Shown here in pieces: positions 16,216-23,722 of a stretch of 40,975 nucleotides of DNA (within the stretch, counting starts at the first letter, position 1; each line of letters begins with the position of its first letter). Made by a program: the position numbers and the translations under genes. The notes under the pieces are model-generated. The model was not told where the DNA came from. It worked only from the letters and a program-made list of their open reading frames with translations, and did no database searches. Source of the stretch: Polyangiaceae bacterium (lineage in GTDB: Bacteria > Myxococcota_A > Polyangia > Polyangiales > Polyangiaceae); the NCBI GenBank assembly GCA_023150915.1, contig JAKLKA010000058.1, forward strand, positions 1 through 40,975. The letters are read 5' to 3'.

Positions 16216-18255
16216 CTACCTGCTCGCGACCCACTGCACTACGTCGTCGACGATCAGGTGGCCCCAGCTGCCGGTCACCTCGTCCACGATCTCGAGCTCG
16301 GCCGTTTGGCCCTTGAAGGCGCTCACGTCCCACTCGCGGCGCCCCAGGGTTTCGCTGCGCGCGCCGGTCTCGGAGAAGCGTCGCTCGCCGCCGACGATCA
16401 GGCTCACGCGCAACAGATCGGGCTCGTGGCCCCCCGCGACTCTCAACAAGATGCGATCGCCGACCAGCAGGAACGGCGCGCTCTTCAGGCGCCCGACCGC
16501 TCGATCGCCCAGGGCGGGGTGGAAGGACGAGACGAAATGACCCTCGGCGTAGGAGATGCTCATCTGTCGCGGCGCCGGCCGATTCGTCGGCCAGGCTTCG
16601 AAGGCGTTGCCGCTGGTGGTCCAGCCCTCGTACCGCGCTTCACCAAAGCGAAAGCTATGCGCTTCGTCGACGTGGCCGCGACCGCGCAGATCGTCGCGCA
16701 CCCAGAGCCCCAGCATGCCGACGTCCATCGGGATCGAGGTGTCGAAGTAGTAGCCATGCTCCCAGAACACGCCGGGCAGGTAACCCCACTTGATGTACTT
16801 CGGCCGGCGACTGAGCACGTAGTCGACGTCGGCCGTCTTCTCGTGGCCAGCCTTGCCCCTGCCGAGCAGCGGACTCTCCTGGTGCGCGACGTAGGCGTCG
16901 ATCACGCCGTAGTAGTCGATCACGCGCAGATTGGCGTACAGGCCTGCCGACCCCACGTCGCCCACGCAGATGGTCTCGTCGGGTGAGCTGTGCCGCGCGA
17001 GCCAGCTCATGTAGCGCCGCTGTTCGTCCACCTTGTGGCGCCAGGCACGGATCTCCAGGGCGATGGGCCCCTTCTTCACCCCGATGGCCCAGAGCTCGCT
17101 CAGGGCACCCCCCACGTAGAGCGCGGAGAGCGCGCAGAGCGCCCCGCTGGCCGAGGCCCGCCCGAGCAGGTGGGCAACGCGGGGCCGGCGGGCGAAGTCA
17201 CCGAACGCGAACACCGCGTGCCCCACCAGCAGCGCCAGTGCCGGGATCAACGGCACCAGGAAGCGATGGCCGGGATAGAAGTCGCCGCCGACCTTCGCCA
17301 CGTAGACCAGGTGCACGACCACCCAGAGCGCCAGCGTGCGCAAGCTGGCGTTTCGCAAGAAGGGCACTGCCAAGAGCGCGAGCAGGGGCAAGTCAGCGCG
17401 CTCGTCGAGGAAGCCCTTCAGGTACTCGAGGCCGCGTTTCGTACCATCGAAGCTCGAGCTGCCCAGCTTGAGGTAATACGTGTTGGGCAGCGGCCAGCCG
17501 TAATAGCGCCACCGCCAGGCAAAGTAGGCGCCGAACACCGCGGCCGCCACCCCGCCCGCGAGCGCCAGGGCCCGCAGCCGGCGTGCCGCCAGCACGCGGT
17601 CGCGCTTCACCAGCGGCGCGAGCACGTGCAGCGCTTCGCTCAGCGCGAAGGCGCCGACGAACAAGGCGCCGTCCGGACGTGCCATGGGCACCGCCGCCAG
17701 GCACAGGCCGGTGGCCAGTTCGCGATGCCGAAGCGACGACGTCCACGCCGCGAGGGTCGCGAGCACCCACAACGCCACGTAGTGACCCTCGAGGGCCATC
17801 ATGGCCCAGACGGTGTACGAGTTGTCGAGCACGCACCAGCCCAGAGCGAGCGCCAGGGGCAGGATGCGGTCGCCCCAGAGGCGACGCGCAACCAGTGCGA
17901 CCAGCCCGAGATCGATGGCCGACACCAGCACGCTGGCACCCACGCACCAGTCGACGAACTCGCCGTGCATCAGGCGCGAGAGCCAGTAGACGGGCGCCAG
18001 CGTCACGGTCCAGAGGAAGTTGGTGTAGCCCTCGACGCGCTCGCCGGGGTTGAAGACCAGGCCGTCACCGGTCGCGAGCCGCCGCGCGTAGACCATCGAG
18101 ATCAGCGCGTCGTCGACCACGTTGCGGTGGTACTCGACGAACCATCGCCACGAGAGCGCCGAGGCGGTCACCACCGCCAGCGCCACGAGCGCGATGCCCC
18201 CGGCCCGGCGCACCCGGGCCCGGCGCTCGGCAGAGAGCTCGACCCCGGCTGACAT
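16216..18255 (-). CDS. GT-C type membrane glycosyltransferase (679 aa)
   Basis: The protein has a first membrane helix at about residues 20-36 followed by a periplasmic loop with the acidic pair VVDDALISMVYARRL (Asp48-Asp49) and then GDGLVFNPGERVEGYTNFLW. This is the signature of GT-C enzymes of the AftB/LphB-like group that transfer sugars from polyprenyl-phosphate donors on the outer face of the inner membrane. About ten further helices follow to residue 430, then a roughly 250-residue soluble C-terminal domain with a beta-rich end. Acceptor and sugar are unknown; polysaccharide, lipid or protein glycosylation are all possible. The ATG at 18255 is preferred because the in-frame ATG at 18324 would overlap the promoter and operator of the divergent regulator gene. 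Confidence 0.86.
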   Translation of the reverse strand: MSAGVELSAERRARVRRAGGIALVALAVVTASALSWRWFVEYHRNVVDDALISMVYARRLATGDGLVFNPGERVEGYTNFLWTVTLAPVYWLSRLMHGEFVDWCVGASVLVSAIDLGLVALVARRLWGDRILPLALALGWCVLDNSYTVWAMMALEGHYVALWVLATLAAWTSSLRHRELATGLCLAAVPMARPDGALFVGAFALSEALHVLAPLVKRDRVLAARRLRALALAGGVAAAVFGAYFAWRWRYYGWPLPNTYYLKLGSSSFDGTKRGLEYLKGFLDERADLPLLALLAVPFLRNASLRTLALWVVVHLVYVAKVGGDFYPGHRFLVPLIPALALLVGHAVFAFGDFARRPRVAHLLGRASASGALCALSALYVGGALSELWAIGVKKGPIALEIRAWRHKVDEQRRYMSWLARHSSPDETICVGDVGSAGLYANLRVIDYYGVIDAYVAHQESPLLGRGKAGHEKTADVDYVLSRRPKYIKWGYLPGVFWEHGYYFDTSIPMDVGMLGLWVRDDLRGRGHVDEAHSFRFGEARYEGWTTSGNAFEAWPTNRPAPRQMSISYAEGHFVSSFHPALGDRAVGRLKSAPFLLVGDRILLRVAGGHEPDLLRVSLIVGGERRFSETGARSETLGRREWDVSAFKGQTAELEIVDEVTGSWGHLIVDDVVQWVASR

Positions 18256-18276
18256 CGCGCCGGCAGCATACGTCGG

Positions 18277-18305
18277 TTGACAGCCGGCCCGGCCCGAGGC
18301 ACAGT
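18277..18305 (+). promoter_or_regulatory. Promoter of the FadR-type regulator operon
   Basis: A perfect TTGACA (18277-18282) is followed after 17 bases by CACAGT (18300-18305), a three-of-six match to the -10 consensus. The start codon lies 30 bases downstream. The spacing and the exact -35 make this the clearest promoter in the window. Confidence 0.5.
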
Positions 18306-18316
18306 GGCTGAGCCAC
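18304..18316. promoter_or_regulatory. Candidate operator palindrome
   Basis: GTGGCTGAGCCAC is a perfect inverted repeat with six-base arms and one central base. It overlaps the -10 element and likely transcription start. It resembles the TGGT-N3-ACCA style of FadR-subfamily operators with C/G in place of T/A at the fourth arm position. Autoregulation by the adjacent regulator is the simplest reading. Confidence 0.45.
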
Positions 18317-18335
18317 TCATTCACCGGACCGGGCC

Positions 18336-19073
18336 ATGCCGCCAGAAACCCCAGAAAACAGCGTAGAACCCCTGGAGCGACAGAGCCTGGTGGACCGGGT
18401 CACGGCCCGGCTGGGCGAGGCCATCCTGGCCGGGCGCTACGACCGCGGCGCCACGCTGCCCCCCGAGCGCGATCTGGCGCGGGCGCTGCAGGTCAATCGG
18501 ACCTCGCTGAAGCACGCGCTGCAGCGCCTCGAGCAGCTCGGCTTCATCGCCACGCGCCACGGCATCGGCTCGGTGGTGCTCGACCCCACCGAGACGGCGG
18601 GCGCGCGCTTGCTGTCGTATCTGGTGTTCCGCGCCTCGGGCATCGACACCGCCGTGCTCTCGGATCTGATCGAGGCGCGGACGCTGCTGGGCGCGTTCTT
18701 GACGCGCCTGGCCGCCGAACGCCGCTCGGACGACGACGTGAAGAGCCTGGGCCGTGTGCTGGAAGACCTCGGCCGGGTCGCGGACGAGCCCGACGCGGTT
18801 CAGCGGCTCGAGCTGGTGTTCTTCCGTAACATCATGCGCGCGACGAAGAACCAGATCTTCGTGACCCTCGCCAGCTCGATGTTCGCGGTCTACCTCGGTC
18901 GCGCCCACGTGTTCCGCGACGCGTTCACCGACCGCGCGGGGGTCCAGAAAGCGCTGGGCCGCGTGCTCGATGCGGTGCAGGCCCGCGATGCCGACGCCGC
19001 CGAGCGGGCCGCGCACGACTACCTGAAGAAGAACGGCAAGGCGCTGCTCGATGCAGCGAAGCGTTTGGGCTGA
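18336..19073 (+). CDS. GntR-family regulator, FadR subfamily (245 aa)
   Basis: Residues 15-85 form a winged helix of the GntR type: LGEAILAGRYDRGATLPPER, then DLARALQVNRTSLKHALQRL as the helix-turn-helix and GFIATRHGIGSVV as the wing. The remaining 150 residues are helical and fit the ligand-binding domain of the FadR/FCD subfamily, whose members bind fatty acyl-CoAs or small carboxylates and usually repress. The usual metal-binding Asp/His set of FCD domains is not obvious, so it may be closer to the acyl-CoA-binding FadR type. It is the first gene of a three-gene operon with a GMC oxidase, which suggests it senses the oxidase's substrate or product. A perfect palindrome over its promoter supports self-control. 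Confidence 0.9.
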   Translation: MPPETPENSVEPLERQSLVDRVTARLGEAILAGRYDRGATLPPERDLARALQVNRTSLKHALQRLEQLGFIATRHGIGSVVLDPTETAGARLLSYLVFRASGIDTAVLSDLIEARTLLGAFLTRLAAERRSDDDVKSLGRVLEDLGRVADEPDAVQRLELVFFRNIMRATKNQIFVTLASSMFAVYLGRAHVFRDAFTDRAGVQKALGRVLDAVQARDADAAERAAHDYLKKNGKALLDAAKRLG

Positions 19074-19074
19074 G

Positions 19075-19083
19075 AAGGAGGAG
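19075..19083 (+). promoter_or_regulatory. Strong ribosome binding site for the small beta-domain protein
   Basis: AAGGAGGAG begins directly after the regulator's stop codon and ends four bases before the ATG at 19088. It is the strongest Shine-Dalgarno sequence noticed in the window and implies high translation of the second gene. Confidence 0.65.
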
Positions 19084-19087
19084 TGGG

Positions 19088-19555
19088 ATGAGCTTTCCTT
19101 TGTATGGATTCACGGAGACGATGCGAGGCACCTGGACCCCGCTCGACGGCAGCGGCCGCAAGACCCTGTGGTTCCGGGCCGAAGCCGACGTGACCGATGC
19201 GGGCGCGTACCTGAAGCACGGGCGGCTTTCGCTCAGCGGCGCGCTGCACGCCGAGGGCCTGGCCGACGAGGTGCCGGCGCGCGGCCACCTGGAAATTCAG
19301 CCGCTCTCGCGGCGCATCGGCTACGAGCTCGACTTCACCGCGGACGATGGGCGGCGCTGTCGCTTCGTCGGCGAGAAGACACCCAGCCTGCGCCACCTGC
19401 TCAAGTCGATGACCACCCTGCCGGGGGACGTGCTGGACGCTGACGGCAGGCGTCTGGGCACCGCGCTGCTCTACTTCGATCTGAAGAACGATCTGGTGCC
19501 GTTCCTCGGGACCTTCCGGCGCGGTCGACGCGCGCTGATCGAGGTGGGGCCATGA
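19088..19555 (+). CDS. Small beta-domain protein of GMC-oxidase operon (155 aa)
   Basis: The protein begins MSFPLYGFTETMRGTWTPLD and has no signal peptide or membrane helix. The FTETM-x-G-x-W/Y start, the DVTDAGAYLKHGRLSLSGAL segment, the IGYELDFTADDGRRCRFVGE segment and the end YFDLKNDLVPFLGTFR recall a domain that, as far as I remember, accompanies or is fused to cholesterol-oxidase-like GMC flavoenzymes and some hydrolases in actinobacteria. That recollection was not checked. Its predicted fold is a beta barrel of lipocalin size, which could hold a lipid substrate. The stop overlaps the start of the GMC oxidase gene (ATGA), so the two are translationally coupled and likely act together, perhaps as substrate-delivery subunit and enzyme. 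Confidence 0.82.
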   Translation: MSFPLYGFTETMRGTWTPLDGSGRKTLWFRAEADVTDAGAYLKHGRLSLSGALHAEGLADEVPARGHLEIQPLSRRIGYELDFTADDGRRCRFVGEKTPSLRHLLKSMTTLPGDVLDADGRRLGTALLYFDLKNDLVPFLGTFRRGRRALIEVGP

Positions 19556-21540
19556 TCAGCCTGCCGGTGGTGAACGAAGGCGCACCGCGCCCTCGCGCCG
19601 AGCCCGCCGTACGAGCAGAGGCCGGCGCCATCGCCCGCGACGCGTTCGGAGCGCGGCACGCCGAGACCGCGCGGGCTCTGATGGAGGCGGTCGTCCCCGG
19701 CGGGCGCGTCTTGCCGCGGGCCGACGCCGCTGCGGCCGATCGCCTGGCGCGCCTCCTCGGCTCGTTCGACTCGCGCTCCGTCGGCCACTACGGAAAGCTG
19801 CTCGGCATGCTCGACGCGCTGGCGTTCACGCGGCACGGGCGGCGCTTCGCCGCGCTCGACGTCGAGACCCGCGGAGCGCTGATCTGGTCCCTGCACTCGG
19901 GCAGTGACCCGGTGCGCCGGGCGCTGTTCCTGGCCTTCACCTACCCGGTGAAGATCGCCTATTTCGACGACCTGAGCGTGCACCAGAGCCTGGGCTGCGT
20001 CTGGGAGAAGCCCGTTGCGGCGGAGAAGCCCGCGGCCTGGCTGCGCCAGATCACTGCTGCTCGCGACCTCTCGCCCGGCGAGACCCTGGAGTGCGACGTG
20101 GTGGTGGTGGGCACCGGCGCCGGCGGCGCGGTGGTCGCCAAAGAGCTGGCCGAGCAGGGCATCGCCGTGCTGATGGTCGAAGAGGGCGAGCTGCACCAAC
20201 GGCAAGATTTCACGCGGCGCTCGATGCCGGCCACGCAGCAGCTCTACCGCAACGCCGGGCTCACCGGCGTGATCGGCAACTCGGTGATCCCCATCCCGCT
20301 CGGGCGCGCGGTGGGCGGCTCGACGGTGATCAACTCGGGCACCTGTTTCCGGGTGCCCGACTGGATCTTGGAGAACTGGCGGACCGAGATGGGCCTGTTC
20401 GAGCTCACGCCAGACGCCCTGGCCCCGTTCTACGAGAAGGTCGAGGCCACGCTCGAGATCGCGCCGTCGAGCAAAGAGGCGCGAGGCCCGGTGAGCGACG
20501 TGATTGGGCAGGGCGCCGAGGCCCTGGGCTGGAGCCACTTCCCCGTTCGCCGCAACGCCCCGGGCTGCGACGGACAGGGCGTATGCCAGTGGGGCTGCCC
20601 CACCGACGCCAAGAAGAGCATGAACGTGTCGTACGTGCCGATGGCGCTCTCGCGCGGCGCGCAGCTGGTCACCGGGCTCACGATCACGAACGTGATCGTC
20701 GAGAACGGGCGCGCGGTGGGCGTGCGGGGGCGCGCTGCACCCGACGGGCGACGGGTCGAGGTGCGGGCGCGGGCGGTGATCTTGGCCTGCGGCGCGCTGC
20801 TCACGCCGGCGTTGCTGCTCAAGAACGGCATCGCCAACCACAGCGGGCAGGTCGGGCGTAACCTGTCGGTCCACCCGGCCACCAGCGTGAGCGCGATGTT
20901 CGATCGGCCGATCCGCGGGTACAACCACGTGCCCCAGGGTCACGGAGTGGATCAGTTCCACCGTGAAGGCATCTTGATGCTGGGCGCCAGCGCGCCCCTC
21001 GACATGGGCTCGACCATGTTCCCCTTCGTGGGCCAGCGCTTCGTCGAGACGATGGAGCAATACGACAACGTGGCCTCGTTCGGGGTGCTGGTCGAAGACG
21101 GCCCGAACGGCCGCGTGGTGCTCGGCCCGGGCGGGCACGCCATCACGCTCTACCACCTGGGGAAGCACGAGCGCCGGCTCTTGGCCAAGGGAAGCGCCGC
21201 GGTGGCCCGCATCTTCCGCGCCGCCGGCGCGCGCACTTGCTACACCGAGATCCAGAGCCACGCGGTGCTCGAGACCGAAGCCGACGTCGACCGGCTCGAG
21301 CGCGCCACGCCGCCGGGGCACGAGATGACCATGGTCGGGTTCCACCCCCTGGGCAGCTGCCGCATGGGCAAGAGCGCCTCGTCCAGCGTGGTCGACACGT
21401 CGTACGAGAGCCACGACGTCCCGGGCCTCTACTTGGTGGACGGCAGCGTGGTTCCGACCAGCATCGCGGTGAATCCGCAGCTGACGATCATGGCGCTGGC
21501 GACGCGCGCGGGGGAGATCATCGGCAAGCGGATGGGGTGA
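19552..21540 (+). CDS. GMC oxidoreductase, long-chain-alcohol-oxidase-like (662 aa)
   Basis: GMC flavoenzymes oxidise alcohols, sugars or sterols with FAD. The FAD-binding motif VVVGTGAGGAVVAKEL lies at about 185-200, preceded by a helical N-terminal domain of 170 residues as in long-chain fatty alcohol oxidases. A Cys cluster CDGQGVCQWGCPTDAKKS (Cys339, Cys345, Cys349) matches the element typical of that group. The C-terminus holds the catalytic region GFHPLGSCRMG with its His and the closing motif LYLVDGSVVPTSIAVNPQLT with the Asn. No export signal is seen. The start ATG overlaps the stop of the preceding gene. With an upstream FadR-type regulator, oxidation of a fatty or sterol-like alcohol is likely, but the exact substrate is inference. 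Confidence 0.9.
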   Translation: MISLPVVNEGAPRPRAEPAVRAEAGAIARDAFGARHAETARALMEAVVPGGRVLPRADAAAADRLARLLGSFDSRSVGHYGKLLGMLDALAFTRHGRRFAALDVETRGALIWSLHSGSDPVRRALFLAFTYPVKIAYFDDLSVHQSLGCVWEKPVAAEKPAAWLRQITAARDLSPGETLECDVVVVGTGAGGAVVAKELAEQGIAVLMVEEGELHQRQDFTRRSMPATQQLYRNAGLTGVIGNSVIPIPLGRAVGGSTVINSGTCFRVPDWILENWRTEMGLFELTPDALAPFYEKVEATLEIAPSSKEARGPVSDVIGQGAEALGWSHFPVRRNAPGCDGQGVCQWGCPTDAKKSMNVSYVPMALSRGAQLVTGLTITNVIVENGRAVGVRGRAAPDGRRVEVRARAVILACGALLTPALLLKNGIANHSGQVGRNLSVHPATSVSAMFDRPIRGYNHVPQGHGVDQFHREGILMLGASAPLDMGSTMFPFVGQRFVETMEQYDNVASFGVLVEDGPNGRVVLGPGGHAITLYHLGKHERRLLAKGSAAVARIFRAAGARTCYTEIQSHAVLETEADVDRLERATPPGHEMTMVGFHPLGSCRMGKSASSSVVDTSYESHDVPGLYLVDGSVVPTSIAVNPQLTIMALATRAGEIIGKRMG

Positions 21541-21622
21541 CCGCGCTCCCCCCGCGGCGAAGACCCGCGGCTGCTCCGGGCCGACCGCCGGCGAAGCGAC
21601 GTTTCCGACCTACGGCTGCCTT

Positions 21623-21650
21623 GCGCGGCGCGCTAGGGCGCGCGCCGCGC
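21623..21650. terminator. GC hairpin between convergent genes
   Basis: GCGCGGCGCGC and its complement GCGCGCCGCGC form an eleven-base-pair stem around a six-base loop (21634-21639). It lies 82 bases after the GMC oxidase stop and 12 bases beyond the end of the minus-strand lipoprotein gene. It may stop both transcripts. Confidence 0.45.
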
Positions 21651-21661
21651 CGCGCCGGCCG

Positions 21662-22960
21662 TCACAGCGCTGTGACGATGTCCATGTTCGTGGGGAACGT
21701 GCCCGCAGCAAACGACCCCTTCGCCGCGCTGAAAGGTGAGGTTTCGCTGAACACCACGCTGCCGGCGATCCCGTCCGAGGCTCGATAGAAGAAAGTGTAA
21801 CCGTTGCGCAAGAGCACGATGTGGGACCAGTTCCACGAGAAGGTGGTCCAGCTGGCAATGGGCGCGGTGGGCGCGGTGTTGCCCCACTGATAGAGCCAGC
21901 CGTTGCCGTTGGCGGGAGCGTAGACGAAGATCAGACCCTTGCTGGAGTCGACGCACGTCGCAATGGCGCCCTTGTTGATGGTGATCTTGGTCCCCGAGGT
22001 GAGAAGCCCGCCGGACGTGTACTCGTGCCGGACCAGCTGATCGGTGTCCTTTTCGTGGAAGTAGACGTACTTCTGGTCATTGCACGCGAACATCGAGGTG
22101 TGGGAGGCCGAAGCGAAGGTGCCTTCCTTGGCCGTAGCCGTATCCCAAGCGGTCGCGCCCCAGCCACCGGCGATCCAGTGGCCGGTGGCGTTGTCGAACC
22201 ACAGGCCGCGGCCTTCGTCGACTTTCGTCCCAAGGTCGTGGGCGAGCCCGAAGAAGTTGTTGGTCTTCTGCGCTGACGTGGTGTCGTTGTTGATGACCAC
22301 GTCCGCGATGACGTGCTGGGTGCCAGAGCTGGCGTGGGTATGAAACACCAGCTCTGCCCCCGCGCCCGCCAGCTTCTTGACACTGGTGATGGTCTGCCAG
22401 TTGCTCGACAGAGCGTACGTGGCCGCCACGCGCTGCGTGCCGTCGCTCTTGATCCAACGAAGGGTGTTGGACGCATCGCTCTTCTTGTAGAGGAGCACGC
22501 CCACCTCGTCCGCCGTGGCAGCGGCCGCGCCGCTCCCACCCGTGCCGCCCGTGCTGCCACCCGTGCCACCCGTGCTGCCACCCGTGCCGCCCGTGCTGCC
22601 ACCCGTGCCGCCCGTGCTGCCACCCGTGCCACCCGTGCTGCCACCCGTGCCACCCGTGCTGCCACCCGTGCCGCCCGTGCTGCCACCCGTGCCGCCCGTG
22701 CTGCCACCCGTGCCACCCGTGCTGCCACCCGTGCCACCCGTGCTGCCACCGGCACCGCTGCTTCCGCCCGAGCCGCTGCTTCCGCCCGAGCCGCTGCTTC
22801 CGCCGCTGCTCGTCCCGCCGCTGCTGGTCCCGCCCGTGGCGCTGCTACCGCCGCTGGATGCGCCTCCGCTCGACGAACCGCCGCTGCCACCCCCGCCGTC
22901 GTCGTCCGATCCGCAAGCCACCAAGGAAATCGCAATGAGACCCAAAGCCAGTCGTTTCAT
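21662..22960 (-). CDS. Lipoprotein with tandem-repeat Gly/Ser/Thr spacer (432 aa)
   Basis: The signal MKRLALGLIAISLVAC gives a lipidated Cys16, followed by GSDDDGGGGSGG, the same start as the lipoproteins at 254 and 2486. A spacer of about 130 residues follows, the second half of which is ten perfect heptapeptides (GGSTGGT). The C-terminal 280 residues are propeller-like, rich in Trp and Asn, with short repeated readout motifs (TLRWIKSDGTQRVAATYALS, GLWFDNATGHWIAGGWGATA, YVYFHEKDTDQLVRHEYTSG, WNWSHIVLLRNGYTFFYRAS). The style recalls lectin or tachylectin-like propellers. The spacer would hold the domain well away from the membrane. The leader carries a hairpin at 22992-23015. Ligand unknown. 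Confidence 0.86.
   Translation of the reverse strand: MKRLALGLIAISLVACGSDDDGGGGSGGSSSGGASSGGSSATGGTSSGGTSSGGSSGSGGSSGSGGSSGAGGSTGGTGGSTGGTGGSTGGTGGSTGGTGGSTGGTGGSTGGTGGSTGGTGGSTGGTGGSTGGTGGSTGGTGGSGAAAATADEVGVLLYKKSDASNTLRWIKSDGTQRVAATYALSSNWQTITSVKKLAGAGAELVFHTHASSGTQHVIADVVINNDTTSAQKTNNFFGLAHDLGTKVDEGRGLWFDNATGHWIAGGWGATAWDTATAKEGTFASASHTSMFACNDQKYVYFHEKDTDQLVRHEYTSGGLLTSGTKITINKGAIATCVDSSKGLIFVYAPANGNGWLYQWGNTAPTAPIASWTTFSWNWSHIVLLRNGYTFFYRASDGIAGSVVFSETSPFSAAKGSFAAGTFPTNMDIVTAL
22541..22750 (-). repeat. Ten 21-bp tandem repeats encoding GGSTGGT
   Basis: The array is ten copies of a 21-base unit, identical except for one synonymous third position (G or A on the plus strand). In order the variable base reads G A G G A A G G A A. 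Units 3-6 (22583-22666) and 7-10 (22667-22750) are identical 84-base blocks, so the last growth step looks like one four-unit duplication. The array keeps the reading frame. Confidence 0.9.
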
Positions 22961-22991
22961 GCGATTGCTGCTAGATCAGGGGCTCGGAGCA

Positions 22992-23015
22992 GGCACCTCC
23001 CATTTGGGAGATGCC
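22992..23015 (-). promoter_or_regulatory. Leader hairpin upstream of the repeat lipoprotein gene
   Basis: GGCACCTCCC and GGGAGATGCC pair over ten positions with one mismatch around an ATTT loop. The stem is followed by a run of seven cytosines on the plus strand (guanines on minus). It sits 31 bases upstream of the lipoprotein ATG. It could be an operator, a leader structure or a terminator; which one cannot be told from sequence. Confidence 0.35.
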
Positions 23016-23124
23016 CCCCCCTCGCCCGCGGCCCCCATGGGCGGGTCGCTCGCGGCCACAAGCGGTGGTATGCGCTCCCCGGGGCACGGTCCGGGTAGGG
23101 GTGGGGCGTGCCAGAGACCCGCCG

Positions 23125-23661
23125 ATGTCACGCATCAAGCTCGCTCTACTCTCGTTCGCCGTGGCGCTCGTGGTGAGCGGTGCGGCCCCAGCCAAGGGCA
23201 AAGCGTCTCGCTCGCGCTGTCGCCATGGTGGGCTTTCCGACTCGCGCGGGCGACACGTGAGGTGCCTGACCCGCGCCGAGGCGCAGCAGCTAGAAGACGA
23301 GTCCGCTGCGCCCGAGCCCGAGAGCGGTGACGACGCGCAGAGAAAGAGCCTGCCCGTAGTCGAGGTCCGCGCCACCTTCGAGCGGGGCAAGACCGGCGTG
23401 GCCAAGCAGCGGCTCTCGGCGAACGCCAACGTCTTCGCCCGCTGCGTCGCCGATCATGGGGGCCTCACGAAGGAACGCGGCGAGGTGCGCATTCGCTTCC
23501 AGGTGGCGAAGTCGGGAAGGGCGCGCGAGGTATCCGTCTCGAAGCGGCGCTTCGTCGCTCCTTCCGCCGCGCGCTGCATCGCCGAGGCCATCGACGGCAC
23601 CTTCGTCGGCGTTCCGTCCGAGCAGCCGACGGTCGGGACCGCCGTGCTGCGATTGCGCTGA
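23125..23661 (+). CDS. Exported protein with AgmX/PglI-like C-terminal domain (178 aa)
   Basis: The ATG at 23125 starts a Sec signal, MSRIKLALLSFAVALVVSGA, with cleavage near GAAPA; the frame upstream has no signal. A basic, Cys-containing linker and an acidic stretch (EDESAAPEPESGDD) follow. From about residue 90 the text reads VFARCVADHGG, then GEVRIRFQVAKSGRAREVSV, then SAARCIAEAI. This is the pattern of the AgmX/PglI C-terminal domain known from myxobacterial gliding-associated proteins, in which two cysteines flank a TonB-like beta segment. Those proteins usually carry the domain at the end of a larger protein; here it stands nearly alone. A role in envelope assembly or motility is a guess from the domain. 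The gene is divergent from the repeat lipoprotein. Confidence 0.78.
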   Translation: MSRIKLALLSFAVALVVSGAAPAKGKASRSRCRHGGLSDSRGRHVRCLTRAEAQQLEDESAAPEPESGDDAQRKSLPVVEVRATFERGKTGVAKQRLSANANVFARCVADHGGLTKERGEVRIRFQVAKSGRAREVSVSKRRFVAPSAARCIAEAIDGTFVGVPSEQPTVGTAVLRLR

Positions 23662-23671
23662 CGATTCAGCG
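23656..23671 (+). terminator. Hairpin at the end of the AgmX/PglI-like gene
   Basis: CGCTGA and TCAGCG form a six-base-pair stem around CGAT, with the gene's own TGA stop inside the left arm and TTT just after the right arm. A short terminator-like element between convergent genes. Confidence 0.4.
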
Positions 23672-23722
23672 TTTCGCCAGGACCTGCCCCGACGCCCCGC
23701 CGCGCCGGGACCGAATCGGCGT

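Noticed and set aside
22541-22750. Tandem array considered as a CRISPR
   Set aside because: Units are contiguous with no spacers, stay in frame, and encode part of a lipoprotein.
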